Of a stretch of DNA of 64,000 nucleotides, positions 1-8,414 are shown in pieces (position 1 is the stretch's first letter; every line of letters starts with the position of its first letter). This stretch comes from Microbacterium sp. p3-SID336 (GTDB taxonomy: Bacteria > Actinomycetota > Actinomycetes > Actinomycetales > Microbacteriaceae): NCBI RefSeq assembly GCF_025143365.1, contig NZ_JALXPE010000007.1, forward strand, positions 1-64,000, read 5' to 3'. The notes under the pieces are model-generated. The model was not told the DNA's origin. It saw only the letters and a list, made by a program, of their open reading frames with translations, and ran no database searches. The position numbers and the translations under genes were made by a program.

Positions 1-41
1 GCTCGCGACGAGCGACGACCTCCCGGAGAGCGACAGGGCGA

Positions 42-123
42 ACCTGCGCCGCGGGGGGGGGGGGGGGGGCCCCCCCCCCCCCCCCCCCCCCCCCGCGGGG
101 GGCGGGGGGGGGGGGACGCAGGT
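42..123. repeat. G/C homopolymer tract inside an inverted repeat
   Basis: A run of 17 G (53-69) is followed directly by 25 C (70-94), then by a second G-rich stretch (95-115) broken by two single C. The whole is bracketed by ACCTGCG (42-48) and its complement CGCAGGT (117-123). It can fold into one very stable hairpin. It lies just downstream of the stop of the minus-strand gene ending at 156, so it may derive from a terminator. Homopolymers this long are rare in bacterial chromosomes, so the exact length may be a sequencing or assembly artefact. Confidence 0.8.
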
Positions 124-155
124 GCGAGAGAGCCAGAACGGGCACTCATCGCGGA

Positions 156-440
156 TCAGCGCATTCCGCGCTGCATGTCGTGCATGAGCAGCGCATGCGA
201 CTCGGCTGCGCTCCGGTGGCGCTGCTCCCCGACGAGGAACAGGTCACCAGGATCGAAGATCAGGCTGCGACGGGGCTTGCGCGGTCGCTGCGCCCGCTGG
301 AACAGCCAGAGGCCGATCCGGAGGGAGAGGCGATCCGCGAGGGCCAGTCGACGCAGTTCGTCGTCGCGGGGGATCTGGAGGACCTCGCGGTCCTCGGTAT
401 CGGGCGGATGGGTGGTGCTGCGAGACAGCGTGGAGTTCAC
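156..440 (-). CDS. Small hypothetical protein (94 aa)
   Basis: I do not recognise the family. GTG at 440 is chosen as start because AAGGA lies six bases upstream; the open frame extends further back to 551, but that part reads like untranslated leader. The protein is charged and soluble, with a likely amphipathic helix around residues 25-50 (LRRLALADRLSLRIGLWLFQ), then a basic stretch and a C-terminal helix rich in His, Ser and Met. It follows the 36-codon gene at 663-773 in the same direction after 222 bases that hold only a weak 6-bp hairpin (472-488). The two genes could therefore share the promoter near 820. The arginine-rich composition is compatible with nucleic-acid binding, but that is only inference. 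Confidence 0.6.
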   Translation of the reverse strand: MNSTLSRSTTHPPDTEDREVLQIPRDDELRRLALADRLSLRIGLWLFQRAQRPRKPRRSLIFDPGDLFLVGEQRHRSAAESHALLMHDMQRGMR

Positions 441-662
441 GATGATTCCTTCGAATGGTGTGTGAGGGGTGGTGCGGACGCACCGCACACGAGCCGGAGG
501 ACCGGTCGGGGACGGTGCGGACGGCGGCGATGCACCGGAGATGCGAGGCATCGGATCCGATACAGGCGGGAATCCGTGATCCGAAGAGGGATCAGAGGGT
601 GGAGCGCGGAGGTGGTGACGGGGAGGGGGCCCACGGGGGGCCCGACATCCCTGGCTGCGTAC

Positions 663-773
663 CTAGCAGGCGCTGTAGTGGACGCCGGCGGCTACCGAGA
701 ACGCGTGGCGCGGCGCGGAGTGCGCGGGCGCGACGAGGCCATTGGCCTTCGCGGTGTGCTGAGTGATCATCAT
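663..773 (-). CDS. Very small unknown protein (36 aa)
   Basis: The frame runs from ATG at 773 (a second ATG follows at once) to TAG at 663. Its Shine-Dalgarno sequence AAAGGAGG, about six bases before the ATG, is among the strongest in the window, and a credible promoter lies 36-65 bases upstream. The peptide has no acidic residue, is rich in Ala, His and Ser, and ends in HYSAC with a C-terminal cysteine. I recognise no family. It could be a regulatory leader peptide for the downstream gene, a small secreted or modified peptide, or a small membrane-associated protein. Signals for transcription and translation are clear; the function is unknown. Confidence 0.6.
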   Translation of the reverse strand: MMITQHTAKANGLVAPAHSAPRHAFSVAAGVHYSAC

Positions 774-808
774 CGGTAACCTCCTTTCGTGTGGCGATCC
801 GGAGGCCA

Positions 809-838
809 ACCGTAGCGAAACTCTCAGCCGATCGTCAA
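809..838 (-). promoter_or_regulatory. Sigma-A-type promoter for the 36-codon gene
   Basis: On the minus strand TTGACG (833-838) is followed after 18 bases by TACGGT (809-814). This predicts a transcript start near 802 and a leader of about 30 bases that ends in a strong Shine-Dalgarno. It is one of the few sites in the window with a recognisable -35 box. Confidence 0.6.
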
Positions 839-925
839 GCAATTCGTGATACGCCCGGCGTGTCGCGGTCGGCTGCGGCTCGCCGGCGACCCGCGCGGGA
901 TGCCCGCGATTCCGCAGGATTCCGG

Positions 926-931
926 TAGCGT
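926..931 (+). promoter_or_regulatory. -10 element upstream of smc
   Basis: TAGCGT lies six bases before a GTG at 938 and 35 bases before the smc ATG. The spacing matches the leaderless-type signal seen before many genes in this window, so the transcript may begin at or next to the GTG at 938. Confidence 0.5.
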
Positions 932-937
932 AGCGGC

Positions 938-976
938 GTGATTCTCCCCCGACGAGCGGTGCCCGCATGCATCTGA
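938..976 (+). CDS. Possible 12-codon leaderless upstream ORF overlapping smc start
   Basis: GTG at 938 opens a frame of 12 codons (VILPRRAVPACI) that stops at TGA 974-976, ten bases past the smc ATG at 967. It is in a different frame from smc. If transcription begins at the -10 element at 926, this GTG would be at the 5' end of the mRNA. Translation could feed ribosomes to the smc start, which has no good Shine-Dalgarno. The reading frame is a fact; its use is inference. Confidence 0.3.
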   Translation: MILPRRAVPACI

Positions 977-3900
977 AGAGCCTGACGCTCAAGGGGTTCA
1001 AATCCTTCGCGCAGCCCACGAGCTTCGTGTTCGAGCCCGGCGTCACGTGCATCGTCGGTCCCAACGGGTCCGGCAAGTCGAACGTGGTGGACGCGCTCGC
1101 CTGGGTCATGGGGGAGCAGGGCGCCAAGACGCTCCGCGGCGGGAAGATGGAGGACGTCATCTTCGCCGGCACCTCCACCCGCGGCCCGCTCGGGCGCGCC
1201 GAGGTGCAGCTGACGATCGACAACGCCGACGGTGCGCTGCCGATCGAGTACGCCGAGGTGACGATCAGTCGGACCCTGTTCCGCAACGGTTCCAGCGAGT
1301 ACGCCATCAACGGCGAGGGATGCCGGCTGCTCGACGTGCAGGAGCTGCTGAGCGACTCCGGGCTCGGCCGCGAGATGCACGTCATCGTCGGGCAGGGGCG
1401 GCTGGACACGGTGCTGCAGGCGTCGCCGGAGGACCGTCGCGGGTTCATCGAGGAGGCGGCGGGGATCCTCAAGCACCGTCGCCGCAAGGAGAAGACCCTC
1501 CGCAAGCTCGACGCCATGGAGGCGAACCTGACGCGACTGAGCGACCTCGCGGGCGAGATCAGGCGGCAGCTGAAGCCGTTGGGTCGCCAGGCCGAGATCG
1601 CGAGGGAGGCGCAGACCATCGCCGCCGTGGTGCGCGATGCCAAGGCTCGTCTGTTCGCCGACGACGTGGTGGCGCTGCGCACCGCACTGGCGGATCACAC
1701 GCGCACGGAGCAGGAGCGGCACACCGAGCGACTCGTGCTGTCGGACCAGGCCGAGGCGGTCAGAGCGAGCATCGCCCGACTGGAGAAGGACCAGAACTCG
1801 GTCGCGGTCGACGCAGCACGGGGTGTGGCCTTCGGGCTGGAGCAGGTGCAGGAGCGGATGCGCGGCCTGTACACCCTGGCGAACCAGCGGCTCGCGCTGC
1901 TCGGGTCGGAGGAGGACGACGCCGCGGTGACGGCGGTGACCGTGACGCAGGCGACGATCGACGAGGCCAGGGAGGAGATCGAGACGATCTCGTCCGGGCT
2001 CGGCGACGCGCAGGACGCCGCGGTGGCGGCGAGCCGCGAGGTGGTCCACGCCCGCGCGGAACTCGACACCCTCGACGTCGACATCGCGGAGCAGAGCGCC
2101 CTGGTGTCCGAATACGACATGCGCCTGACGGCCCTGCGGGGGACGGCCGATGCGGCCGCCTCCGCGCTGGCCGCCGTACGGGGCGCCGTGCTGCGCCAGG
2201 AGAATGCGCTGGAAGCCGCCCACACGCGCCGGCGTGAGGCCGAGGAGGCACTGGAGTCCATCGAGGTCGCCGAGGCGCCGGAGGGCACCGCCGTCGAGTT
2301 CGCCGCCGCGTATGAGAGCGCGCAGCGGGCAGCGACGGCCGCAGAGGCGGAGCGGGAGACGCTGCGCGAACGCCTGCACGCCGCGGAGCGCGAGGTCGAC
2401 GCCCTCACGGCGAAGGCCGCAGCGCTGAGCAGTGCGCTGTCGATCTCGGGTGGCGCCGCGGAGATCGTCCGCGCGGGTGGCCGGGGGATCCGCGGGCTCG
2501 TGGGCGACGCCGTCCAGGTGAAGGCCGGGTACGAGGCGGCCATCGCGGCCGTGCTCGGTCCGCTTGCCGAAGGTGTCCTGGTGGAGACCACCGACGACGC
2601 CTTCGCCCTCGCCGCTGACGCCGCCGCGCAGCGCCGAGGCGTCGTGGACTTCGTGGTCGCCGAGGCGACGCAACCGGAGACGGGGCACCCGGCCGTCGCG
2701 GGCGTGACCCCCGCGGTGGAGATCGTGACCGCGCCGGACGGCGTGCTGAGTGTGTTGGCGCACGTGCTCGTCGCTGAGCATCTCGATGCCGCGCGGGTGG
2801 CCAGGGCGGCGCTCGATGCGACCGGGGACACGGCGACGACGATTGTCACGACCGAGGGCGATGTCGTGACGGCACAGACGCTCCGCACGGGGTCCGGCGG
2901 CGAGCGATCGCGCCTGGAGCTGGCGGCCGAGCGCGATGCGGCGACCGAGCGGCTGACCGAGATCCAGATCGTCGTCGACTCGCTGCGTGAGGCGCGCATC
3001 GAGGCGGATGAGACTGTCGAGAGCACCCGACGTCAGGCGAAGGATGCCTTGCGCGCGCTGCGAGAGCACGATGCCGCGCTCGCGACGCACGCGGAGCAGG
3101 TCAACCGGGTCACGGTGCGACACGAGTCCGCCGTCGCCGAGTGCGAGCGCCTCGAGGCGGGTCTCGCGCAGGCTCAGGCGGCGGTCGCGGATGCCGAGGC
3201 GAAGGCCGCGGCGGCGAAGACCGAGCTCGACGACGCGGTCGCCGCCCCTCGGCCCGTGCTCGACGCCTCGGCGCGCGACGGTCTGCTGGAGGCGCTGGAG
3301 CTCGCGAGGGAGGGCGAGGTGCGGGCGCGCCTGGAGGTCGAGACGCTGCGCGAGCGCGTGCGAGCGGCGCAGTCGCGGGTGACAGCGCTCGAACGCCAGC
3401 GCGAGCAGGAACGCGATGCGGCGGCCGAAGCTGCACGGCGGGCGGTGATCCGGCGCGCGCAACGAGAGGCGGCAGCGGGGGTCGCCGACGAGCTGCCCCG
3501 GATCCTGGACTCTCTCGACCGGTCCGTCACGGAGGCCAGGGTCGCGCTGGCGGAGGCGGAATCGGCACGCGCAGCGCAGAACCAGGAGCTGGTGGAGCTG
3601 CGGGCTCAGGAGACCTCGCTGCGCGAGCGGCTGGCCGGCCTCACGGAGAGCGTGCACGGACTGGAACTGCAGATCCACGAGAAGAAGCTGCACCTGCACA
3701 GTCTGCTCGAGCGCGTGTCGTCCGAGCTGTCCCTCGACGAAGATATTCTCATCGCGGAATATGGTCCCGATCAGCTGGTTCCCCGCGATCCGGGCGCTGA
3801 GCCCGCTGCGGACGAGCTTCTCGACGACACCGCCATCCCGTTCGATCGGCGCATCCAGCAGCGGCGTCTGGCGGAGGCCGAGCGCAAGCTCGCGCAGCTG

Positions 3901-4515
3901 GGGCGGGTGAACCCGCTGGCGCTGGAGGAGTTCGCGGCGCTGGAGCAGCGGCACGCGTTCCTCACCGAGCAGCTCGCCGACCTCACGCAGACGCGTCAGG
4001 ATCTCCTGACGATCATCGCCGACCTGGACGAGCGCATGCAGACGATCTTCGCGAGCGCGTTCGAGGATACGAAGGAGGCGTTCGGGCAGGTCTTCCCGCT
4101 GCTGTTCCCCGGCGGCACGGGCAGCATCTCCCTCACCGATCCCGACAACATGCTCACCACGGGCATCGAGGTCTCGGTCCGGCCCGTCGGGAAGAAGATC
4201 GAGCGGCTGTCGCTGCTCTCGGGCGGGGAGCGGTCGCTGGCCGCTGTCGCCCTGCTGGTCGCGATCTTCAAGGCGCGGCCGAGCCCGTTCTACATCCTCG
4301 ACGAGGTGGAGGCGGCGCTGGACGACGCGAATCTCGGCCGCCTGCTGACGGTGTTCGAGCAGCTGCGGGAGAGCTCGCAGCTGCTGGTCATCACGCACCA
4401 GAAGCGCACGATGGAGATCGCCGACGCCCTGTATGGCGTCTCCATGCGCCAGGACGGCGTCTCTGCCGTCGTGGGCCAGCGGGTGGGCGACCGCGCCGCT
4501 GCCGCCGCGAGCTGA
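967..4515 (+). CDS. smc: Chromosome segregation ATPase SMC
   Basis: SMC is the core ATPase of the bacterial condensin complex (with ScpA and ScpB) that compacts and segregates the chromosome. The 1182-residue length is normal. Walker A GPNGSGKS is at 31-38. Long Ala/Glu/Arg-rich coiled coils flank a hinge domain at roughly 500-650. The signature LSGGERS (about 1083-1089) and Walker B FYILDEVEAALDD (about 1108-1120) close the head. ATG 967 is chosen because the conserved N terminus HLKSLTLKGFKSF follows it directly; it has no clear ribosome-binding site. ftsY follows after 35 bases with its own -10 element. Confidence 0.98.
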   Translation: MHLKSLTLKGFKSFAQPTSFVFEPGVTCIVGPNGSGKSNVVDALAWVMGEQGAKTLRGGKMEDVIFAGTSTRGPLGRAEVQLTIDNADGALPIEYAEVTISRTLFRNGSSEYAINGEGCRLLDVQELLSDSGLGREMHVIVGQGRLDTVLQASPEDRRGFIEEAAGILKHRRRKEKTLRKLDAMEANLTRLSDLAGEIRRQLKPLGRQAEIAREAQTIAAVVRDAKARLFADDVVALRTALADHTRTEQERHTERLVLSDQAEAVRASIARLEKDQNSVAVDAARGVAFGLEQVQERMRGLYTLANQRLALLGSEEDDAAVTAVTVTQATIDEAREEIETISSGLGDAQDAAVAASREVVHARAELDTLDVDIAEQSALVSEYDMRLTALRGTADAAASALAAVRGAVLRQENALEAAHTRRREAEEALESIEVAEAPEGTAVEFAAAYESAQRAATAAEAERETLRERLHAAEREVDALTAKAAALSSALSISGGAAEIVRAGGRGIRGLVGDAVQVKAGYEAAIAAVLGPLAEGVLVETTDDAFALAADAAAQRRGVVDFVVAEATQPETGHPAVAGVTPAVEIVTAPDGVLSVLAHVLVAEHLDAARVARAALDATGDTATTIVTTEGDVVTAQTLRTGSGGERSRLELAAERDAATERLTEIQIVVDSLREARIEADETVESTRRQAKDALRALREHDAALATHAEQVNRVTVRHESAVAECERLEAGLAQAQAAVADAEAKAAAAKTELDDAVAAPRPVLDASARDGLLEALELAREGEVRARLEVETLRERVRAAQSRVTALERQREQERDAAAEAARRAVIRRAQREAAAGVADELPRILDSLDRSVTEARVALAEAESARAAQNQELVELRAQETSLRERLAGLTESVHGLELQIHEKKLHLHSLLERVSSELSLDEDILIAEYGPDQLVPRDPGAEPAADELLDDTAIPFDRRIQQRRLAEAERKLAQLGRVNPLALEEFAALEQRHAFLTEQLADLTQTRQDLLTIIADLDERMQTIFASAFEDTKEAFGQVFPLLFPGGTGSISLTDPDNMLTTGIEVSVRPVGKKIERLSLLSGGERSLAAVALLVAIFKARPSPFYILDEVEAALDDANLGRLLTVFEQLRESSQLLVITHQKRTMEIADALYGVSMRQDGVSAVVGQRVGDRAAAAAS

Positions 4516-4538
4516 GGCGTCTGCCCGGCCGCACCCCG

Positions 4539-4544
4539 TAGGCT
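4539..4544 (+). promoter_or_regulatory. Leaderless-type -10 for ftsY
   Basis: TAGGCT is followed by six bases (GGGGGG) and then the ftsY ATG. This placement predicts a transcript that starts at the start codon. Confidence 0.55.
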
Positions 4545-4550
4545 GGGGGG

Positions 4551-5423
4551 ATGGCAGAGAAGTCCTGGTCTCTCGGTCGCGCGCTGCGCGGCATGTTCGT
4601 CAAGCCCACGATCGACGAGACGACGTGGGACGACCTGGAGACCGCGCTGATCACCGCCGACTTCGGTCCGGACATCAGCGAGCGCATCGTCGACGAGCTG
4701 CGCGAGAAGGTCGACCGGTACCGCACGACGGACCCGAAGGATCTGCAGCGGATGCTCCGCGAGACGCTGGAGGAGCACTTCGCCAAGTTCGACACCACGC
4801 TGAAGCTGACCGAGCGTCCCGCCGTGGTCCTCGTCGTGGGTGTGAACGGGGTGGGCAAGACCACCACGATCGGGAAGTTCACGAAGTTCCTGCGCGGCTA
4901 CCAGCGCAGCGTCGTCGTCGGCGCTGCCGACACGTTCCGCGCAGCGGCGGTCGACCAGCTCGCGACGTGGGCGCAGCGCGGCGGTGCCGCCATCGTCCGT
5001 CCGCAGCAGGAGGGGCAGGACCCGGCGTCCGTCGCCTTCCAGACGGTCGAGTATGCCAAGCGCGAGGGCATGGAGATCGCGATCATCGACACCGCCGGGC
5101 GTCTGCACACCAAGGGCGGGCTGATGGACGAGCTCGGCAAGATCCGCCGAGTCGTGGAGAAGCAGGCTCCGATCAGCGAGGTGCTGCTCGTGCTCGACGC
5201 CACGACGGGCCAGAACGGGGTGATGCAGGCGGAGACCTTCCTGCAGCACGCCGGGGTCACCGGGCTCGTGCTCACGAAGCTCGACGGCTCCGCCAAGGGG
5301 GGCTTCGTGCTGGCGGTCCAGGAGCGCACCGGCATCCCCGTGAAGCTGCTCGGTCAGGGTGAGGGCATCGACGACCTGACCGGTTTCACGCCGCACGTGT
5401 TCGTGCAGGCGCTGGTCGGCTGA
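4551..5423 (+). CDS. ftsY: Signal recognition particle receptor FtsY
   Basis: FtsY docks the SRP-ribosome complex at the membrane by forming a GTPase heterodimer with Ffh, which is also in this window (8431-9996). The 290-residue protein holds only the NG domain. Visible motifs are G1 GVNGVGKT (97-104), DTFRAAA (127-133), DTAGR (180-184), TKLDGSAKGG (242-251) and the C-terminal GQGEGIDDL. The long acidic N-terminal domain of the E. coli protein is absent, as is common in Gram-positives. Membrane contact is therefore presumably by the short amphipathic N terminus (SLGRALRGMF). It lies 35 bases after smc. Confidence 0.97.
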   Translation: MAEKSWSLGRALRGMFVKPTIDETTWDDLETALITADFGPDISERIVDELREKVDRYRTTDPKDLQRMLRETLEEHFAKFDTTLKLTERPAVVLVVGVNGVGKTTTIGKFTKFLRGYQRSVVVGAADTFRAAAVDQLATWAQRGGAAIVRPQQEGQDPASVAFQTVEYAKREGMEIAIIDTAGRLHTKGGLMDELGKIRRVVEKQAPISEVLLVLDATTGQNGVMQAETFLQHAGVTGLVLTKLDGSAKGGFVLAVQERTGIPVKLLGQGEGIDDLTGFTPHVFVQALVG

Positions 5424-5466
5424 CACAGGACTACCGCACCGGGCAGCAGGCTGGTTTCATAGCGTT

Positions 5467-5967
5467 ATGGCGATCGAACACGACTACTTCGGACTCCTGT
5501 CGTCGGGCCCCGACGGCTCGATCTTCTGGTCCGAGACCGTCGAGCTCGGCGACCAGAGCGTCACCGTCGATCTCACGGCTCCGGACCAGGACGACGTCTC
5601 CGCGGACGCCCTCGACATCGCTGCCGCGCTCATCGCCGGCCTGGAGAACGTGGATGCCACGGCGCGCCGCGGCATGCTCTCGGAGGTCGACGATCGCACC
5701 AGCGAGGTCACCGAGTACATCCTCCAGCAGCAGGAGGCGTTCGGTGACGACCTCCCCGACGTGCTTGTCGACGTCTCCGGTGATGCCGCCGTCGACATCA
5801 TCCGTTCCCTGCGCCTCATGAGCATGACGATCCTCGCGGACGAGCACGGCGGCACCGAGCCGTTCGCGGTGCTGGAGTACGCGCTCGACGACAGCGCGAC
5901 CGACGATGTGCTGCTGGTGAACCTGGGCTCCGACGGCAGCGTGCAGTCGGTCATGAGCACCGACTGA
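5467..5967 (+). CDS. DUF2004-like protein
   Basis: A 166-residue soluble, strongly acidic protein. The opening (HDYFGLL, GSIFWSETVELGDQSVTVDL) resembles the DUF2004 family, whose function is unknown; the assignment is from memory of the pattern and is moderate. It has no signal peptide or membrane segment. It sits 43 bases after ftsY and converges with lipA, leaving only 18 bases between the stops. No Shine-Dalgarno is visible. A TAGCGT overlaps the bases just before the ATG, so its promoter position is unclear. Confidence 0.7.
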   Translation: MAIEHDYFGLLSSGPDGSIFWSETVELGDQSVTVDLTAPDQDDVSADALDIAAALIAGLENVDATARRGMLSEVDDRTSEVTEYILQQQEAFGDDLPDVLVDVSGDAAVDIIRSLRLMSMTILADEHGGTEPFAVLEYALDDSATDDVLLVNLGSDGSVQSVMSTD

Positions 5968-5985
5968 CGCCACCCGTCGGGCAGC

Positions 5986-6975
5986 TCAGACGGCCTGCGC
6001 GAATCCGAGGTCGGCGCTGTCCGCGATGTGGGCGAGGTGCGCGGGGATCTCACGGCCCTTCGACACCATGGACTGCGCCCACAGGCGGCCCGCGCGGTAC
6101 GAGGAGCGCACGAGGGGACCGGCGAGCACGCCGAGGAAGCCGATGCGCTCCGCCTCCTCCTTGAACTCGACGAACTCCTCGGGCTTGACCCAGCGGGCGA
6201 CGGGGAGATGCCGAGGGGAGGGTCGCAGGTACTGGGTGATCGTGATGATGTCGCACCCGGCGTCGTGCAGGTCCTGGAGCGCCTGGACGACCTCCTCCGG
6301 CTCCTCGCCCATGCCGAGGATGAGGTTGGACTTCGTGATGAGCCCGGCGTCGCGGGCCTGCGTCAGCACGTTCAGCGAGCGCTCATAGCGGAACGCGGGG
6401 CGGATGCGCTTGAAGATCCGGGGCACGGTCTCCACGTTGTGGGCGAACACCTCAGGGCGGGCGTCGAAGATCTGCCCGAGGAAGGCCGGGTCGGCGTTGT
6501 GCTCGTTCGCGAGCAGCTCGACGCCGGTGTTCGGGTTGAGCTCGTGGATCTTCCGCACCGTCTCCGCGTTGAGCCAGGCCCCGGTGTCGGGGAGGTCGTC
6601 CCTGGCCACGCTCGTCACGGTGGCATAGCGCAGGTTCATCCGCGCGACGCTCTCGGCGACGCGGCGCGGCTCGTCCGTGTCGTAGTCCGCCGGCTTGCCG
6701 GTGTCGATCTGACAGAAGTCGCACCGTCGCGTGCACTGGGAGCCACCGATGAGGAACGTGGCCTCGCGGTCCTCCCAGCACTCGAAGATGTTGGGGCACC
6801 CGGCCTCCTGGCACACGGTGTGCAGGTCTTCGCTCTTCACCAGGGAGTGCAGGGCGGTGTACTCGGGACCCATCTTGGCCTTGGTCTTGATCCACTCCGG
6901 CTTGCGCTCGATCGGGGTCTCGGCGTTGCGGATCTCGAGGCGGAGGAGCTTGCGGCCCTCGGGTGCGGCGGTCAT
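5986..6975 (-). CDS. lipA: Lipoyl synthase
   Basis: Radical SAM enzyme that inserts two sulfurs into protein-bound octanoyl groups to make the lipoyl cofactor of 2-oxoacid dehydrogenases and the glycine cleavage system. Both iron-sulfur cluster motifs are intact: the auxiliary cluster C55/C60/C66 ([12 protein letters not shown]) and the radical SAM cluster C81/C85/C88 (CTRRCDFC). The conserved RSSYRAG that contributes an auxiliary-cluster serine is near the C terminus. The 329-residue length is typical. Its ATG overlaps the lipB stop by four bases (ATGA), so the two are translationally coupled in the order of the pathway: octanoyl transfer, then sulfur insertion. Confidence 0.98.
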   Translation of the reverse strand: MTAAPEGRKLLRLEIRNAETPIERKPEWIKTKAKMGPEYTALHSLVKSEDLHTVCQEAGCPNIFECWEDREATFLIGGSQCTRRCDFCQIDTGKPADYDTDEPRRVAESVARMNLRYATVTSVARDDLPDTGAWLNAETVRKIHELNPNTGVELLANEHNADPAFLGQIFDARPEVFAHNVETVPRIFKRIRPAFRYERSLNVLTQARDAGLITKSNLILGMGEEPEEVVQALQDLHDAGCDIITITQYLRPSPRHLPVARWVKPEEFVEFKEEAERIGFLGVLAGPLVRSSYRAGRLWAQSMVSKGREIPAHLAHIADSADLGFAQAV

Positions 6976-7673
6976 GCCGGGACTCCTGTCCGTGCGGTGT
7001 CGGTGGTGGGGGTGTCGGTGATGGTGCGGGTGCCGAGGGAGGCGGGGTCGGAGTGGGCGCTGAGGAAGGCGTCCCGGACGGCGTCGACGAGGTCGAGCGG
7101 GCCGACGATGCGACCGGAGGCCTCGCTCACGGTGGTCACGCCGGCGTCGGTGATGCCGCAGGGGATGATGTCGCGGAACGGGGCGAGCGAGTTGTCGCAG
7201 TTGATGGCGAAGCCGTGCATCGTGACGCCCTGCTGCACGCGCACGCCGATCGCGGCGACCTTGTCCTCGGAGAGGGGGCGACGGACCCAGACGCCGCTGC
7301 GCCCGTCGACCTGGTACCCGTCCACGCCGAAGGGGCGGAGCACGTCGATGAGTAGTCGCTCCAGGCGGCGGACGTGTGCCACGACATCCATGGGCTCAGG
7401 GAGCCGCACGATGGGGTAGCCGACGAGCTGACCGGGACCGTGCCAGGTGATCTTGCCCCCGCGGTCGACGTCGACCACGGGGGTGCCGTCCTGCGGGCGC
7501 TCGTGGTCCTCCGTGCGCTTGCCCGCGGTGTACACGGGCGCATGCTCGAGCAGGACGAGGGTGTCGGGCCTGGCGCCGGCGACGACGTCGGCGTGCACGC
7601 GCCGTTGCAGCTCCCAGCCGTCGAGGTAGGGCACCGGGGTCGGTGCGAATCCGGGGGTGAGGATGTCGAGCAT
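6972..7673 (-). CDS. lipB: Octanoyl-[ACP]:protein N-octanoyltransferase
   Basis: LipB moves octanoate from acyl carrier protein to the lipoyl domains, giving the substrate of LipA, which follows in the operon. Conserved blocks are [12 protein letters not shown] (71-82), the catalytic Lys138 in EDKVAAIG and the acyl-thioester Cys172 in IIPCGITD. The last 25 residues are a Thr-rich tail outside the usual domain. It is divergent from a TetR gene; the 84-base gap contains an imperfect dyad that could be the TetR operator. Confidence 0.97.
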   Translation of the reverse strand: MLDILTPGFAPTPVPYLDGWELQRRVHADVVAGARPDTLVLLEHAPVYTAGKRTEDHERPQDGTPVVDVDRGGKITWHGPGQLVGYPIVRLPEPMDVVAHVRRLERLLIDVLRPFGVDGYQVDGRSGVWVRRPLSEDKVAAIGVRVQQGVTMHGFAINCDNSLAPFRDIIPCGITDAGVTTVSEASGRIVGPLDLVDAVRDAFLSAHSDPASLGTRTITDTPTTDTARTGVPA

Positions 7674-7694
7674 GGATCACTCGCCTTCCGAGTA

Positions 7695-7711
7695 GTTGGA
7701 TTGCGTCTAAC
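7695..7711. promoter_or_regulatory. Candidate TetR operator (imperfect dyad)
   Basis: GTTGGA and TCTAAC (complement GTTAGA) are separated by five bases, giving a 17-bp dyad with one mismatch. It sits between the lipB start and the TetR start, about 35 bases before the latter's -10 element. TetR proteins usually bind dyads of about this size next to their own gene, so this is the best operator candidate here. Confidence 0.4.
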
Positions 7712-7745
7712 AATACGCCTTCGCGTCAACGACGGCCGCTCCCGG

Positions 7746-7751
7746 TACCGT
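7746..7751 (+). promoter_or_regulatory. Leaderless-type -10 for the TetR gene
   Basis: TACCGT is followed by six bases (GAGGGG) and the ATG at 7758. Confidence 0.5.
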
Positions 7752-7757
7752 GAGGGG

Positions 7758-8345
7758 ATGAACTCGTCCGGTCGTGCGGGGCGCCCGAAGGCGTCGTCGC
7801 GGGAGACGCTCGCGGAAGCGGCGTGCGAACTCTTCCTCGAGCGCGGGTACGACGCGACCTCCGTGGCCGACATCACGCAGCGCGCCGGGGTGAGCCGGTC
7901 CAGCTTCTTCAACTACTTCGCCTCGAAGAGCGACGTGCTGTGGTCGGGAGTCGACGAGCGCATCGGCGAGGCCGTCGAAGCCCTCGGCCGGCTCGGCCGA
8001 TCCGCCACGGGCGGCGAGGTGCGCGGCGTCCTCCTGCACATCGTCCGCGACTTCGCGCCCGATCCGCTGGCACTCGCGCTCCGCAACGCGGACGCGATGG
8101 GGCTGCAGGACGAGCTCGTGCGGGACACCGGCCTGCGCATGGTCCGTCTGGCATCCGCCGTGGCCGGGGCCGCCCGTGTCGCCGGCATCGACGAGATCCG
8201 CGCCGACGTGGTCGGCGCGGCCTTCGCTGCGGCCGTGCTGTCCTCGCTCCGCGTCTGGGCAGAGGCCGGGGCGGGGCGCGGCACCCCGGAGGCCGTGCTG
8301 CATGACGCGCTCGGTGTGGTCGGCGACCTGCCCTGGACAGCCTGA
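7758..8345 (+). CDS. TetR/AcrR-family transcriptional regulator
   Basis: A 195-residue DNA-binding regulator. The N-terminal TetR helix-turn-helix is clear: ACELFLERGYDATSVADI, then RAGVSRSSFFNYFASKSD (roughly residues 16-55). The C-terminal ligand-binding half is Ala-rich and not diagnostic. The frame is open upstream to 7374, but ATG 7758 is chosen because the HTH begins soon after it and a -10 element sits six bases before it. It is divergent from lipB-lipA and a 17-bp dyad lies between them. The regulated target is unknown; autoregulation is likely and control of lipB is possible. Confidence 0.92.
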   Translation: MNSSGRAGRPKASSRETLAEAACELFLERGYDATSVADITQRAGVSRSSFFNYFASKSDVLWSGVDERIGEAVEALGRLGRSATGGEVRGVLLHIVRDFAPDPLALALRNADAMGLQDELVRDTGLRMVRLASAVAGAARVAGIDEIRADVVGAAFAAAVLSSLRVWAEAGAGRGTPEAVLHDALGVVGDLPWTA

Positions 8346-8414
8346 GGTCCACGTCGGCTCTGCCGCGCTCGGGGACATGCGCCGCCCGCGCCGAGCGGCG
8401 GGCCTCCGCTCGCG

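Noticed and set aside
835..4398. 1187-codon open frame on the minus strand opposite smc
   Set aside because: It mirrors the smc codons, is dominated by Arg, Leu and Gly, has no domain or ribosome-binding site, and is a typical antisense shadow in high-GC DNA.
6028..7419. 463-codon plus-strand frame opposite lipA and lipB
   Set aside because: Antisense shadow; lipA and lipB have all catalytic motifs on the minus strand.
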